Both the position numbers and the translations under genes were made by a program. Under the pieces are notes generated by a model. It was not told the origin of the DNA. It was given only the letters and a program-made list of their open reading frames with translations, and searched no databases. A stretch of DNA of 6,638 nucleotides, taken from assembly GCA_011049295.1 (NCBI GenBank), contig DSCA01000051.1, positions 1 to 6,638 on the forward strand. The letters are read 5' to 3'. The DNA is from Thermoplasmatales archaeon. GTDB lineage: Archaea; Thermoplasmatota; E2; UBA202; DSCA01. Positions 1 through 5,203 of the stretch are shown here, in pieces. How positions within the stretch are numbered: position 1 is the first letter of the stretch; every line of letters begins with the position of its first letter.

Positions 1-191
1 GTGTCGTAGGGCTGGGCGGTGCCCAGCCGCTCGTTGCCCAGAAAATCGTCCACCGTCCGGGTCGGCTGTCGGTCCTGGGTGGCACGGGGTGCCTCGTTGG
101 TAGCACCGGGAACCATGGAAAGCAGAGCCAGCGAAACGAAAAATGCGGTTACCAGTACTGCCCCTGTCTTCTTTACATTAGACTTGGTCAT
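1..191 (-). CDS. Secreted or surface protein, N-terminal 63 codons only (runs off the window)
   Basis: Reading the minus strand from ATG at 191-189 gives an open frame of 63 codons that reaches the window edge without a stop. The N-terminus looks like a signal peptide: basic start (MTKSNVKK), a hydrophobic core at about residues 10-28 (AVLVTAFFVSLALLS), and a small-residue stretch VPGAT at 27-31 where cleavage is likely near residue 30. The visible mature part (residues 31-63) is polar, with Pro, Thr, Arg and Asp (DDFLGNERLG at 48-57), and matches no domain I recognise. The start is supported by a GAGGTG Shine-Dalgarno 7 nt upstream and a TATA box further up, so it has its own promoter. It probably acts outside the membrane. 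Function cannot be assigned from this fragment. Confidence 0.8.
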   Translation of the reverse strand, partial: MTKSNVKKTGAVLVTAFFVSLALLSMVPGATNEAPRATQDRQPTRTVDDFLGNERLGTAQPYD

Positions 192-198
192 ATTTTTT

Positions 199-204
199 CA
201 CCTC
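199..204 (-). promoter_or_regulatory. Shine-Dalgarno site of the secreted-protein gene
   Basis: The minus strand reads GAGGTG followed by a 7-nt A-rich spacer (AAAAAAT) and then ATG at 191. It is the best-formed ribosome binding site at the left end. It decides the start of a gene that has no stop codon in the window. Confidence 0.75.
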
Positions 205-211
205 TTGGGGT

Positions 212-222
212 TGCATAATGCA
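212..222. repeat. Short palindrome TGCATAATGCA in the leader of the secreted-protein gene
   Basis: Perfect inverted repeat, arms TGCAT and ATGCA around one A. It lies between the predicted transcription start (about 231) and the Shine-Dalgarno of the secreted-protein gene. It sits in an AT-rich pocket of an otherwise GC-rich window. The position would suit a repressor operator. The arms are only 5 bp, so chance occurrence is quite possible. Confidence 0.35.
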
Positions 223-250
223 TTTTGCCTCCACAGTAACATCTGGAAAC

Positions 251-266
251 CGTATTTAATCGTTTG
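251..266 (-). promoter_or_regulatory. Archaeal BRE/TATA promoter for the secreted-protein gene
   Basis: The minus strand reads CAAACGATTAAATACG. ATTAAATA (260-253) is a good archaeal TATA box, and the purine-containing CAAACG just upstream sits where a B recognition element would be. Transcription would start about 25 nt downstream, near 231, leaving a leader of roughly 40 nt that contains the palindrome and the Shine-Dalgarno. The 93-nt gap 192-284 is the most AT-rich stretch in the window, as expected for a promoter. I see no convincing U-tract terminator for the upstream LEA14 gene in this gap. Confidence 0.6.
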
Positions 267-284
267 TGCCACCGTGGGCATTTC

Positions 285-755
285 TCAGGAGAAAACGTAG
301 GAGGTGGAGAAGGACTGGGAGAAGGTGGTCAGGCCCAGCAGGACCCGCCCCTCCACCGTTCCCCGGAGAACCACCACGAACCGGCCCTGCTGCAGGGCGG
401 AAATCACGGCGGAGGACAGCTGGGCAAAATAGACCGTGGCATTCAGGTCCCGGGTGCGCTGACCGTGTGCGGGAACGGACAGGGCCGGAAAGCTCCCGTT
501 GCCCACGAAGGCGTCGGCAAGCAGGATGTCAAAGGATACCGTCAGGTCAGAGATGTCTCTGCCGGAGGGGTTGTCCACCGTCACCTGCAGGGCCAGGGTG
601 GCCTGGGTGAGGCGGAGGGAGGTGAGACGTACGTTCTCCAGTTGCACCTGACTGTCCCTGATGGCGGACACATCGGCATAATACGTGTAGCCGCTGCCGG
701 CTATAACCACGGCTGCGGCTGCCGCCACGGCCACCATGGCTATCCGGGGGTGCAT
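285..755 (-). CDS. Membrane-anchored LEA14/WHy-domain protein (LEA type 2)
   Basis: A 156-residue protein with one N-terminal hydrophobic segment (about residues 5-23, MVAVAAAAAVVIAGSG), then an extracytoplasmic domain. Residues about 37-150 have the LEA_2/WHy layout: alternating hydrophobic beta strands, VQLENVRLTSLRL at 37-49, the strand ALQVTVDNPSG at 55-65 with the typical Asn-Pro turn, then VSFDILLAD and a GNGSFPALSVPAHG segment at 85-98. Archaeal members are annotated as desiccation-related, but their substrates are not known. The only usable start is ATG at 755: reading upstream in frame, no start codon occurs before a TGA at 785-783. There is no Shine-Dalgarno; a weak TATA-like motif about 26 nt upstream suggests a leaderless message, or it could be read through from citF, which ends 62 nt before it. 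The hydrophobic segment could be a signal anchor or a cleaved signal peptide. I favour an anchor, as there is no clear cleavage motif. Confidence 0.8.
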   Translation of the reverse strand: MHPRIAMVAVAAAAAVVIAGSGYTYYADVSAIRDSQVQLENVRLTSLRLTQATLALQVTVDNPSGRDISDLTVSFDILLADAFVGNGSFPALSVPAHGQRTRDLNATVYFAQLSSAVISALQQGRFVVVLRGTVEGRVLLGLTTFSQSFSTSYVFS

Positions 756-777
756 GCAGTAGAGCCAACCGGTGGAG

Positions 778-785
778 CCATATCA
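778..785 (-). promoter_or_regulatory. Weak TATA-like element before the LEA14 gene
   Basis: The minus strand reads TGATATGG, centred about 26 nt upstream of the LEA14 ATG. That is the spacing expected for a leaderless archaeal message, and there is no Shine-Dalgarno. The match to a TATA consensus is poor, so this is a candidate only. Confidence 0.25.
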
Positions 786-796
786 ATGTTTTCCCG

Positions 797-813
797 CCCC
801 TGCCGGGCAGGGG
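797..813. terminator. GC-rich hairpin just after the citF stop
   Basis: A perfect inverted repeat: arms CCCCTGCC (797-804) and GGCAGGGG (806-813) around one G, realistically a 7-bp stem with a 3-nt loop. It begins 4 nt after the citF stop codon (820-818). No U-tract follows on the minus strand (it reads CGGGAAAACA), so it does not look like a standard archaeal oligo-U terminator. It could protect the 3' end of citF mRNA or separate citF from the LEA14 gene. Confidence 0.35.
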
Positions 814-817
814 AGGC

Positions 818-2359
818 TCACCAGCCGCGCACGCTGTGCACGGTGTCCAGCACGGTTCCATCCCTGTATTCCACCACCGCCACCACCTCGTCTCCCAGGA
901 CGGGGCGGCGGGGCTCCCCGCACAGGCGGGTGGCCCGTGCATACAGGTCGTTGATGTCCACCAGGTTCAGGTGGCTGCCCCGGAGGCTCTCCAGCAGGTC
1001 GTCGCGGCGGGGATTGACCGCTATGCCCTGGTCGGTGACGATGACGTCCACCACGTCCCCGGGGGTGGAAACGGTGGTCACCCGGTCCCTGACCACGGGA
1101 ATGCGTCCTCGCAGCAGAGGGACCAGAATGATGGTCACGTCGGAGCCGGCAGCCGCATCCTGGTGGCCGCCGATGCCGTGCAGGAGCATGCCATCGGAAT
1201 GGGTGTTGACGTTGACGTTGAAATCCACGTCCACCTCGGTGGCCCCCAAAAAGCAGGCCTGCTGGCGGTTGACCACGCAGCCGCCGGTGTGGGGGTCGCC
1301 AAATTCTATGTGGGACACCTCCACGTGGCGGGGGTTGCGGCGAATGGATTCCACGGCCCGGAGGTCAAAGCTCTGGGCGTCCAGGATGGTGGAGATGGTG
1401 CCGTCCTCCAGCATGTCCACCACGAAACCGGTGATGCCCCCCATGACGAAGTTGCCGGTAATGTGGTGCTGCCGCATGTAGTCGTGCAGGAACTTGGTGA
1501 CCGCCAGGCTGGTTCCCCCGGCACCCGCCTGGAAGGAAAAGCCGTCGGTGATGATGCCGGCCTCCGCCAGCAATCGAACCACCTGCTGGGCCATCATCAG
1601 GCGGGAGGGGCTCTTGGTGATTTCCATGGTTCCCGTCTTGATGCCCTGGGGGTCCCCGATGGAGTCCACCTGTACCACGTAGTCCACCTGGGTCTGGGAG
1701 ATGGAGGCCGGAGTGACCGGGTAGGGCTGCAGATTGTCGGTGACCACCACCACCTGGTCGGCATAGCGGGCATCGGCAGCGGGAAAGCCCATGGCCCCGA
1801 AGGCGGAGTCTCCGAAAGCCCCGTTGCAGTTTCCGTAGTCGTCGGCGACGGGAGCGGAGATGAAGGCCACGTCCACGTGCAGGTCGCCGGAGGCCAGAGC
1901 CCGGGCCCGCCCCCCGTGGGAGCGGAGGACGGTGGGCTCCTTGAACACGCCGCCTGGGGAGGCAAAGGCACCCACCGGCCCGTTCAGGCTGCCGTGGATG
2001 GCGGTGACCACCCCGTTTTTGACGTGCTCGATGAGGGGCTCGTGAACGGGGAACAGGGCGGTGGGGGCCAGGGTGATGTCTTTCAGGCCCAGGCGGGCCA
2101 GCTCGCTGACCACCATGTTGACCACCGCCTCGCCGTTGCGCAGATGGTGGTGAAAGGAGATGGTGTCCCCGTCGGACAGGCCGGTCCTGGTGATGGCCTC
2201 CCGGAGGGAGCCCAGGACCTTGGATTCGCCGGGAAACACGGCTTTGAGCGGCGGTCCGTACCGTCGCCCGGTGGGTCTAAAGGAAGCGGGCCCCTGATAG
2301 GGCTGCAGGGTGCGCCCGGCCACCTGCTCGGGAAGGTCTCGTCCCACTGAGTTGTACAT
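818..2359 (-). CDS. citF: Citrate lyase alpha chain homologue (citrate:ACP/CoA transferase)
   Basis: A 513-residue protein, full length for CitF (about 510). In citrate lyase the alpha chain transfers the acyl carrier thioester from acetate to citrate, before the beta chain (CitE) cleaves citryl-ACP to oxaloacetate and acetyl-ACP. Regions shared with bacterial CitF as I recall them: NSVGRDLP at 3-10, DGDTISFHHHLRNGE at 63-77, SHGGRARAL at 147-155, DVAFISAPVADDYGN at 163-177, LQPYPVTPASI at 210-220, FQAGAGGTSLAVTKFL at 276-291, LGATEVDVDFNVNVNT at 371-386, VTDQGIAVNPRRDDL at 441-455, and the C-terminal EYRDGTVLDTVHSV. The start is ATG at 2359 because homology begins at once. A longer frame extends upstream to 2452 but overlaps pcc1. 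There is no good Shine-Dalgarno; a TATA-like element 29 nt upstream suggests a leaderless transcript. No citD, citE, citC, citX or citG gene lies on either side, so partners must be elsewhere or the enzyme acts as a stand-alone CoA transferase (inference). Confidence 0.9.
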   Translation of the reverse strand: MYNSVGRDLPEQVAGRTLQPYQGPASFRPTGRRYGPPLKAVFPGESKVLGSLREAITRTGLSDGDTISFHHHLRNGEAVVNMVVSELARLGLKDITLAPTALFPVHEPLIEHVKNGVVTAIHGSLNGPVGAFASPGGVFKEPTVLRSHGGRARALASGDLHVDVAFISAPVADDYGNCNGAFGDSAFGAMGFPAADARYADQVVVVTDNLQPYPVTPASISQTQVDYVVQVDSIGDPQGIKTGTMEITKSPSRLMMAQQVVRLLAEAGIITDGFSFQAGAGGTSLAVTKFLHDYMRQHHITGNFVMGGITGFVVDMLEDGTISTILDAQSFDLRAVESIRRNPRHVEVSHIEFGDPHTGGCVVNRQQACFLGATEVDVDFNVNVNTHSDGMLLHGIGGHQDAAAGSDVTIILVPLLRGRIPVVRDRVTTVSTPGDVVDVIVTDQGIAVNPRRDDLLESLRGSHLNLVDINDLYARATRLCGEPRRPVLGDEVVAVVEYRDGTVLDTVHSVRGW

Positions 2360-2382
2360 GGTGCCCCTAATGCCCGGGGGCC

Positions 2383-2393
2383 TTAAAATTATT
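2383..2393 (-). promoter_or_regulatory. TATA-like element upstream of citF
   Basis: The minus strand reads AATAATTTTAA in an otherwise GC-rich 41-nt gap, centred about 29 nt before the citF ATG. With usual archaeal spacing (24-27 nt), transcription would begin at about 2361-2364, leaving only 2-5 nt before the ATG. This fits the lack of a good Shine-Dalgarno for citF. The same T-rich stretch could serve as a termination signal for the upstream superoperon. Confidence 0.45.
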
Positions 2394-2411
2394 GTGCCCG
2401 TCAGGGTGGGC
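2385..2411 (-). terminator. Possible weak terminator of the exosome superoperon
   Basis: A small stem (GCCC at 2411-2408, GGGC at 2399-2396, 8-nt loop) spans the pcc1 stop codon and is followed on the minus strand by ACAATAATTTT. Archaeal RNA polymerase mainly stops at T-rich tracts, and this run is short and interrupted. The stem is only 4 bp. The main support is its position at the boundary where gene content changes. Confidence 0.25.
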
Positions 2412-2637
2412 TCTCCACCGCCTCCCCCATGCGCTCCACCAGGTCTATCCACTGAAGGAAAGAGTTGCAGGCCGCCCGCAGGTGGGCGGCGGAGTCGGCG
2501 GTGATCACGATGTCCAGCGCCTCCCGCTCCGGATGGTCCTGCATGATGATGCCGGCCCGGGGGGCTGTCTCCTGCTCCAGTGACCGGCGGATGACCGGGC
2601 GGCGGGGGCCGGTGACGGTGAGACGGGCGGTGTGCAT
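2401..2637 (-). CDS. pcc1: KEOPS complex subunit Pcc1
   Basis: A 78-residue protein. Pcc1 is the small dimerising subunit of KEOPS, which with Kae1 makes the N6-threonylcarbamoyl-adenosine (t6A) modification of tRNAs reading ANN codons, in the cytoplasm. The Pcc1 signature is at the C-terminal half: DIVITADSAAHLRAACNSF at 42-60 followed by LQWIDLVERM, matching the family pattern of a strand then an amphipathic helix with LRAAxNSxLxWI. Length is close to archaeal Pcc1 (about 75-90). The start is ATG at 2637, sharing one base with the rpoP stop (TAATG). I see no Shine-Dalgarno close by, so translation probably depends on coupling to rpoP. A longer open frame upstream only re-reads rpoP and L37Ae DNA. 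Pcc1 follows rpoP in many archaeal exosome superoperons, which supports the call. In many euryarchaea prefoldin beta comes next; here it does not. Confidence 0.85.
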   Translation of the reverse strand: MHTARLTVTGPRRPVIRRSLEQETAPRAGIIMQDHPEREALDIVITADSAAHLRAACNSFLQWIDLVERMGEAVESPP

Positions 2638-2777
2638 TACCGGGCCTGGACTCTCTTGGCCACGGTGCCCCGCTCCTTGTAGAAGGTCTTGCTGCCGCAG
2701 ATGGGGCACTTGATGCCCATTTTTTCGGGGTCGATGTCCACGGTGCGGCCGCATCGTCCGCACTTGTACGAGGCCAT
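2637..2777 (-). CDS. rpoP: DNA-directed RNA polymerase subunit P (Rpo12)
   Basis: A 46-residue zinc-binding subunit of archaeal RNA polymerase, homologous to eukaryotic RPB12, normal in length for the family. Four zinc ligands are visible: C6 and C9 (YKCGRCGR) and C24 and C27 (KCPICGSK), followed by the basic tail YKERGTVAKRVQAR. Family members help hold the Rpo3/Rpo11/Rpo10 assembly platform together. Two ATGs stand in tandem (2780 and 2777). The first overlaps the L37Ae stop as ATGA. GGAGG (2786-2782) lies 1 nt before the first and 4 nt before the second, so I chose the second, which gives the usual MAxYKCxRC N-terminus. The gene is too short to stand out without homology. It ends in TAATG shared with pcc1. 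Confidence 0.93.
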   Translation of the reverse strand: MASYKCGRCGRTVDIDPEKMGIKCPICGSKTFYKERGTVAKRVQAR

Positions 2778-3052
2778 CATTCCTCCTCGGCCACGACGCT
2801 CCGGAGAGTCTTTTTCACTTCCAGGCCGGCATCGGTCTGGGGCAGATAGGCGCCGCCGGCCATCTTGGCCCCGCACTTCCGGCACACCCATATGGCGGTT
2901 CCCTCCCGCTTGACCTTCTGGTGGCCGCACTGGGGGCAGAGGTGCCATTTGCGCTGTTTCTCGTCAATCTTCCGGTACTTGTTTCTGGCCTTGACCCCGT
3001 AGCGGGCGCCGAACTTGCCGGTGCTCTTAGCCTTCTTGGTCCGCTTGGCCAT
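2777..3052 (-). CDS. rpl37ae: 50S ribosomal protein L37Ae (eL43)
   Basis: A 91-residue ribosomal protein of the large subunit, shared by archaea and eukaryotes. The N-terminus is strongly basic (MAKRTKKAKSTGKFGARYG), for rRNA contact. A zinc ribbon follows with C39 and C42 (LCPQCGH) and C57 and C60 (VCRKCGAKMAGGAY). The length is typical of the family. The start at 3052 lies 1 nt after the rrp42 stop, with GGAGG (3063-3059) and a 6-nt spacer. The acidic tail AEEE is encoded by GCC-GAG-GAG-GAA and doubles as the Shine-Dalgarno for rpoP. The stop overlaps the first of two tandem rpoP ATGs. Confidence 0.95.
   Translation of the reverse strand: MAKRTKKAKSTGKFGARYGVKARNKYRKIDEKQRKWHLCPQCGHQKVKREGTAIWVCRKCGAKMAGGAYLPQTDAGLEVKKTLRSVVAEEE
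2781..2788 (-). promoter_or_regulatory. Shine-Dalgarno of rpoP inside the L37Ae C-terminal codons
   Basis: The minus strand reads GAGGAGGA directly before the tandem ATGATG. It is the coding sequence for the last three Glu residues of L37Ae. Its spacing favours the second ATG (2777) as the rpoP start. Confidence 0.6.
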
Positions 3053-3053
3053 G

Positions 3054-3821
3054 TTAGCCCTCCAGTATCTTGCGGATGGTGGGAGCCATCTGGCGGGCGG
3101 TGGCGATGCTCTGCCGTATTTCGTCCACGGTGAAGCTGCCGCTCAGGCCCTTCTGCATGGCCCGGATGTCGCCGTTTTTGTCCACGGCCACCGTGTAGCG
3201 GGCCTCTGCCACCTCGTCCTCCTCCAGCGAGGGGTCCACCACGATGGTCCCGTTGTACTTCACAAAGGTGCAGCTGATGGGCGGGTCCTGCACGGGCAGG
3301 GGCCGGTTCTCTCCCATCTCAAACCGCTCGTTGGGAATCTGGGCGTCCAGGAGGGCGGCGGAAGCCGCCAGGGAGCAGGCGTCGAACAGGTTTCCATCGT
3401 AGTCCAGGATGTGGATGTCGATGAACACCACCCACACCTTTTCCCCGGGCTCAATGCACAGCTCCTCCAGGTTAATGGTTCCGGATTCCCGGATACCCCG
3501 GTCCACCACCCGGGCCAGCTCGATGGCGTTTTCCCGGGGAGGCCCGGACTCGAAATCGGGGGAGGCCAGGGGAATGAGCTCCGCTGCGGTGCTCAAGGCC
3601 CCCTTGTTGGGGGTGTCCGGGTAGGGCTCTCCCAGGTCCATTTTTATGCCGGCCAGCACCGTGGTGTTGCCGATGCTCACCATAGCGGAGCCCTCGGCCA
3701 TGTTGACCACGCCCCGCTCGATGGTGATGGGGCGGTACTCGCTGGTGGCACGTCCATCCGGGCGTTTGCCCTGCTTGGCCAATCGGTACAGGTAGTCTTT
3801 TTTAATGCTGGAAATGTTCAT
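3054..3821 (-). CDS. rrp42: Exosome complex subunit Rrp42 (non-catalytic RNase PH-like)
   Basis: A 255-residue RNase PH-fold protein. Rrp42 alternates with Rrp41 to form the hexameric ring of the archaeal exosome, which degrades RNA 3'-5' with phosphate and can add tails using nucleoside diphosphates. Rrp42 lacks the phosphate-binding Arg pair of Rrp41 but supplies RNA-contacting Arg residues at the interface. Visible markers: GKRPDGRATSEYRPITIERG at 18-37, the GNTTVLAGIK strand at 51-60, VVDRGIRESG at 105-114 in place of the Rrp41 RRSRE motif, FIDIHILDYDGNLFDAC at 133-149, and VDPSLEEDEV at 195-204. The length is slightly short of the usual 260-275. The start at 3821 lies 2 nt after the rrp41 stop, with GAGGAGGA (3835-3828) upstream, encoded by the rrp41 tail. 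Confidence 0.95.
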   Translation of the reverse strand: MNISSIKKDYLYRLAKQGKRPDGRATSEYRPITIERGVVNMAEGSAMVSIGNTTVLAGIKMDLGEPYPDTPNKGALSTAAELIPLASPDFESGPPRENAIELARVVDRGIRESGTINLEELCIEPGEKVWVVFIDIHILDYDGNLFDACSLAASAALLDAQIPNERFEMGENRPLPVQDPPISCTFVKYNGTIVVDPSLEEDEVAEARYTVAVDKNGDIRAMQKGLSGSFTVDEIRQSIATARQMAPTIRKILEG

Positions 3822-3823
3822 GG

Positions 3824-4534
3824 TCAGTCCTCCTCAAATGACTGGTATTTCTTCATGAGGGCCTCCCTCTGCATGGTGGCAATCTGCTGGCAGCCGTTCA
3901 TGGCCAGCTCCAGGGCCCGGTCGAATTCCTCCACCGTCAGGTGGCCGTCCATCTGCAGGAGCAGGATGTTCTCGGTGCGGGGAGCTATGGCCAGCGGTAC
4001 GTCGGCCTGTCCCTCCTGGTCCTCCTCGCCCATGAGGTCCAGGACCACGGTGTCGCCCACCTTGCCGGCGGCGCAGGCCACCGGTATGTCCTCCATGGGG
4101 ATGCCCGCGTCGGCCAGGGCCACCGCCGCCGCCGTGATGCCCGCGCAGCGGGTGCCAGCGTCTGCGTCCAGCACCTCGATGTTCACGTCAATCATGGCCC
4201 GGGGAAACATTTCAGTCAGGATGACGTTTTCCAGTGCCTCCGAGGTAATCTTGGATATCTCTCGGCTGCGGCGGTCCGGGCCGGGCCGCTTGCGGTCTCC
4301 CACGCTGAACGAGGCCATGTTGTACTTGGCATTTATCACCGCTCTGGTGGGGTTCTGGATGTGGCGGGGTATGGCCTCCTTGGGTCCGTACACGGCGGCA
4401 ATGATTTTGTTGCCGCCCCATTCCAGATAGCATGACCCGTCTGCGCGGTGCAGCGGTCCCGCCTCTATTTTGATGGGCCGCAGTTCGTCGGGCTTACGGC
4501 CGTCCAATCGTTTTCCGTCTTTTATCAGTTCCAT
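3824..4534 (-). CDS. rrp41: Exosome complex subunit Rrp41 (catalytic RNase PH-like)
   Basis: A 236-residue RNase PH-fold protein, the catalytic subunit of the exosome ring with Rrp42. Substrate phosphate is bound by the Arg pair in DRRSREISKI (R88, R89). The two conserved acidic catalytic positions appear in LDLMGEEDQEGQADVP as D172 and D178, equivalent to the Asp pair of Sulfolobus Rrp41. Other markers are KRLDGRKPDELRPI at 8-21, YNMASFSVGDRKRPGPDRRS at 71-90, and DADAGTRCAGITAAAVALAD at 123-142. All catalytic residues are present, so it should be active. The gene starts directly after the rrp4 stop (TAA-ATG with no spacer), with AGGTGA at 4550-4545, 10 nt upstream. Its last codons, GAG-GAG-GAC-TGA, make the Shine-Dalgarno for rrp42. 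Confidence 0.96.
   Translation of the reverse strand: MELIKDGKRLDGRKPDELRPIKIEAGPLHRADGSCYLEWGGNKIIAAVYGPKEAIPRHIQNPTRAVINAKYNMASFSVGDRKRPGPDRRSREISKITSEALENVILTEMFPRAMIDVNIEVLDADAGTRCAGITAAAVALADAGIPMEDIPVACAAGKVGDTVVLDLMGEEDQEGQADVPLAIAPRTENILLLQMDGHLTVEEFDRALELAMNGCQQIATMQREALMKKYQSFEED
3828..3835 (-). promoter_or_regulatory. Shine-Dalgarno of rrp42 inside the rrp41 C-terminal codons
   Basis: The minus strand reads GAGGAGGA. Its GGAGG core is 7 nt from the rrp42 ATG. The bases are the codons for the final Glu-Glu-Asp of Rrp41, so the two genes share sequence and are likely coupled in translation. Confidence 0.7.
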
Positions 4535-5197
4535 TTAATCACGCTCACCTTTCAAAAATGCTTCAATTTTACTGGTCAGTCCCGGGGTATGGGCCTCCCT
4601 CTCTATCTTGTGGATGGCCTCCACCAGCAGGGACATCTTGTCATCGTCGCCCTTTATCCACACCCGACCGTTCTGGCCCACGAATATCCAGCAGCCCGTA
4701 TGCTCGCGCAGCAGGGACACCATGGAGCCGTTTTTGCCGATGACCCGGGGAACCTTGGACGGCTGGATGTCCACGATGATTCCCTCCTCCACCTTTTTGC
4801 AGTGATTTCCCTTCATGGAAACCTCGATGTTCCGCGCCTCGTTGATAAAGGCCACGTTGACCACCACCACCGCTCCGATGTTCAGGTACTTGGCGGTCTC
4901 TCCGTATTCCACCCGCCAGGGGACCTCGTCCACGCGAAGCAGGGCGGGATAGGGGGCATTGATGTCCACCAGCCAGCTCATCTTGGACACGTCCTCGATG
5001 ACCCCGATGACCGTGTCTCCCTGCACCGGGTCGTATACCCCGGAGAGGGAGATGACATTGACGAAGCCGGACCGCTCCTCCAGGATGCCCAATCGGTTGG
5101 CGAATATCTTGTCACCCTCCCTGAAGGTGCCGCGTCCCTGCTTGTGCTGCTCGGTGGTGCCCACCTGCATGCCCGGTATCACAATTTTTCTTTCCAT
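4535..5197 (-). CDS. rrp4: Exosome complex RNA-binding subunit Rrp4
   Basis: A 220-residue cap protein that sits on the Rrp41/Rrp42 ring and guides RNA into the channel. Domains in order: an N-terminal domain at about 1-58 (VIPGMQVG at 6-13, GRLG-like turn at about 35-38), an S1 RNA-binding domain at about 60-128 (GDTVIGVIEDVSKMSWLVDI at 60-79), and a KH domain at about 138-200 with the GxxG loop G154-K-N-G157 (RVIGKNGSMVSLL). Archaeal Rrp4 is normally 220-250 residues. The start is fixed by GGAGG at 5208-5204 with a 6-nt spacer. The 18-nt gap from SBDS is the largest in the superoperon. The gene ends immediately before rrp41. The other cap subunit, Csl4, and the archaeal exosome partner DnaG are not in this window. 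Confidence 0.95.
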   Translation of the reverse strand: MERKIVIPGMQVGTTEQHKQGRGTFREGDKIFANRLGILEERSGFVNVISLSGVYDPVQGDTVIGVIEDVSKMSWLVDINAPYPALLRVDEVPWRVEYGETAKYLNIGAVVVVNVAFINEARNIEVSMKGNHCKKVEEGIIVDIQPSKVPRVIGKNGSMVSLLREHTGCWIFVGQNGRVWIKGDDDKMSLLVEAIHKIEREAHTPGLTSKIEAFLKGERD

Positions 5198-5203
5198 ATT
5201 TTT

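Noticed and set aside
267..280. Short inverted repeat (TGCC and GGCA) after the LEA14 stop as a terminator
   Set aside because: The stem is only 4 bp with no T-rich tract after it, so chance is the simpler explanation.
19..300. 93-codon plus-strand frame at the left end
   Set aside because: The opposite strand carries a frame with a signal peptide, a Shine-Dalgarno and a TATA box over the same DNA, which is far better supported.
264..1481. Plus-strand frames opposite the LEA14 gene and the end of citF
   Set aside because: Gly, His, Arg and Ser-rich composition with no recognisable domain. The opposite strand carries clear protein families.
836..2350. 504-codon open frame on the plus strand opposite citF
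   Set aside because: It is antisense to a well-conserved citF. Its composition is His, Gly and Val rich, as expected from the complement of GC-biased codons. It matches no family I know.
2363..2381. Small hairpin (GCCCC and GGGGC arms) before citF that could hide a ribosome site
   Set aside because: If the TATA-like element at 2383-2393 is used, this sequence lies mostly upstream of the transcription start and is not in the mRNA.
2360..2452. Longer N-terminus for citF starting at 2452
   Set aside because: It would overlap the end of pcc1 and add a Gly/Pro-rich segment with no family match. CitF homology begins at ATG 2359.
2638..2948. Longer N-termini for rpoP (from 2948) and pcc1 (from 2763)
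   Set aside because: The extra residues are out-of-frame readings of L37Ae and rpoP. Normal family lengths and overlap start codons fit the shorter forms.
3015..4430. 471-codon plus-strand frame opposite rrp41 and rrp42
   Set aside because: It crosses two conserved minus-strand genes and has the low-complexity look of an antisense shadow in GC-rich DNA.
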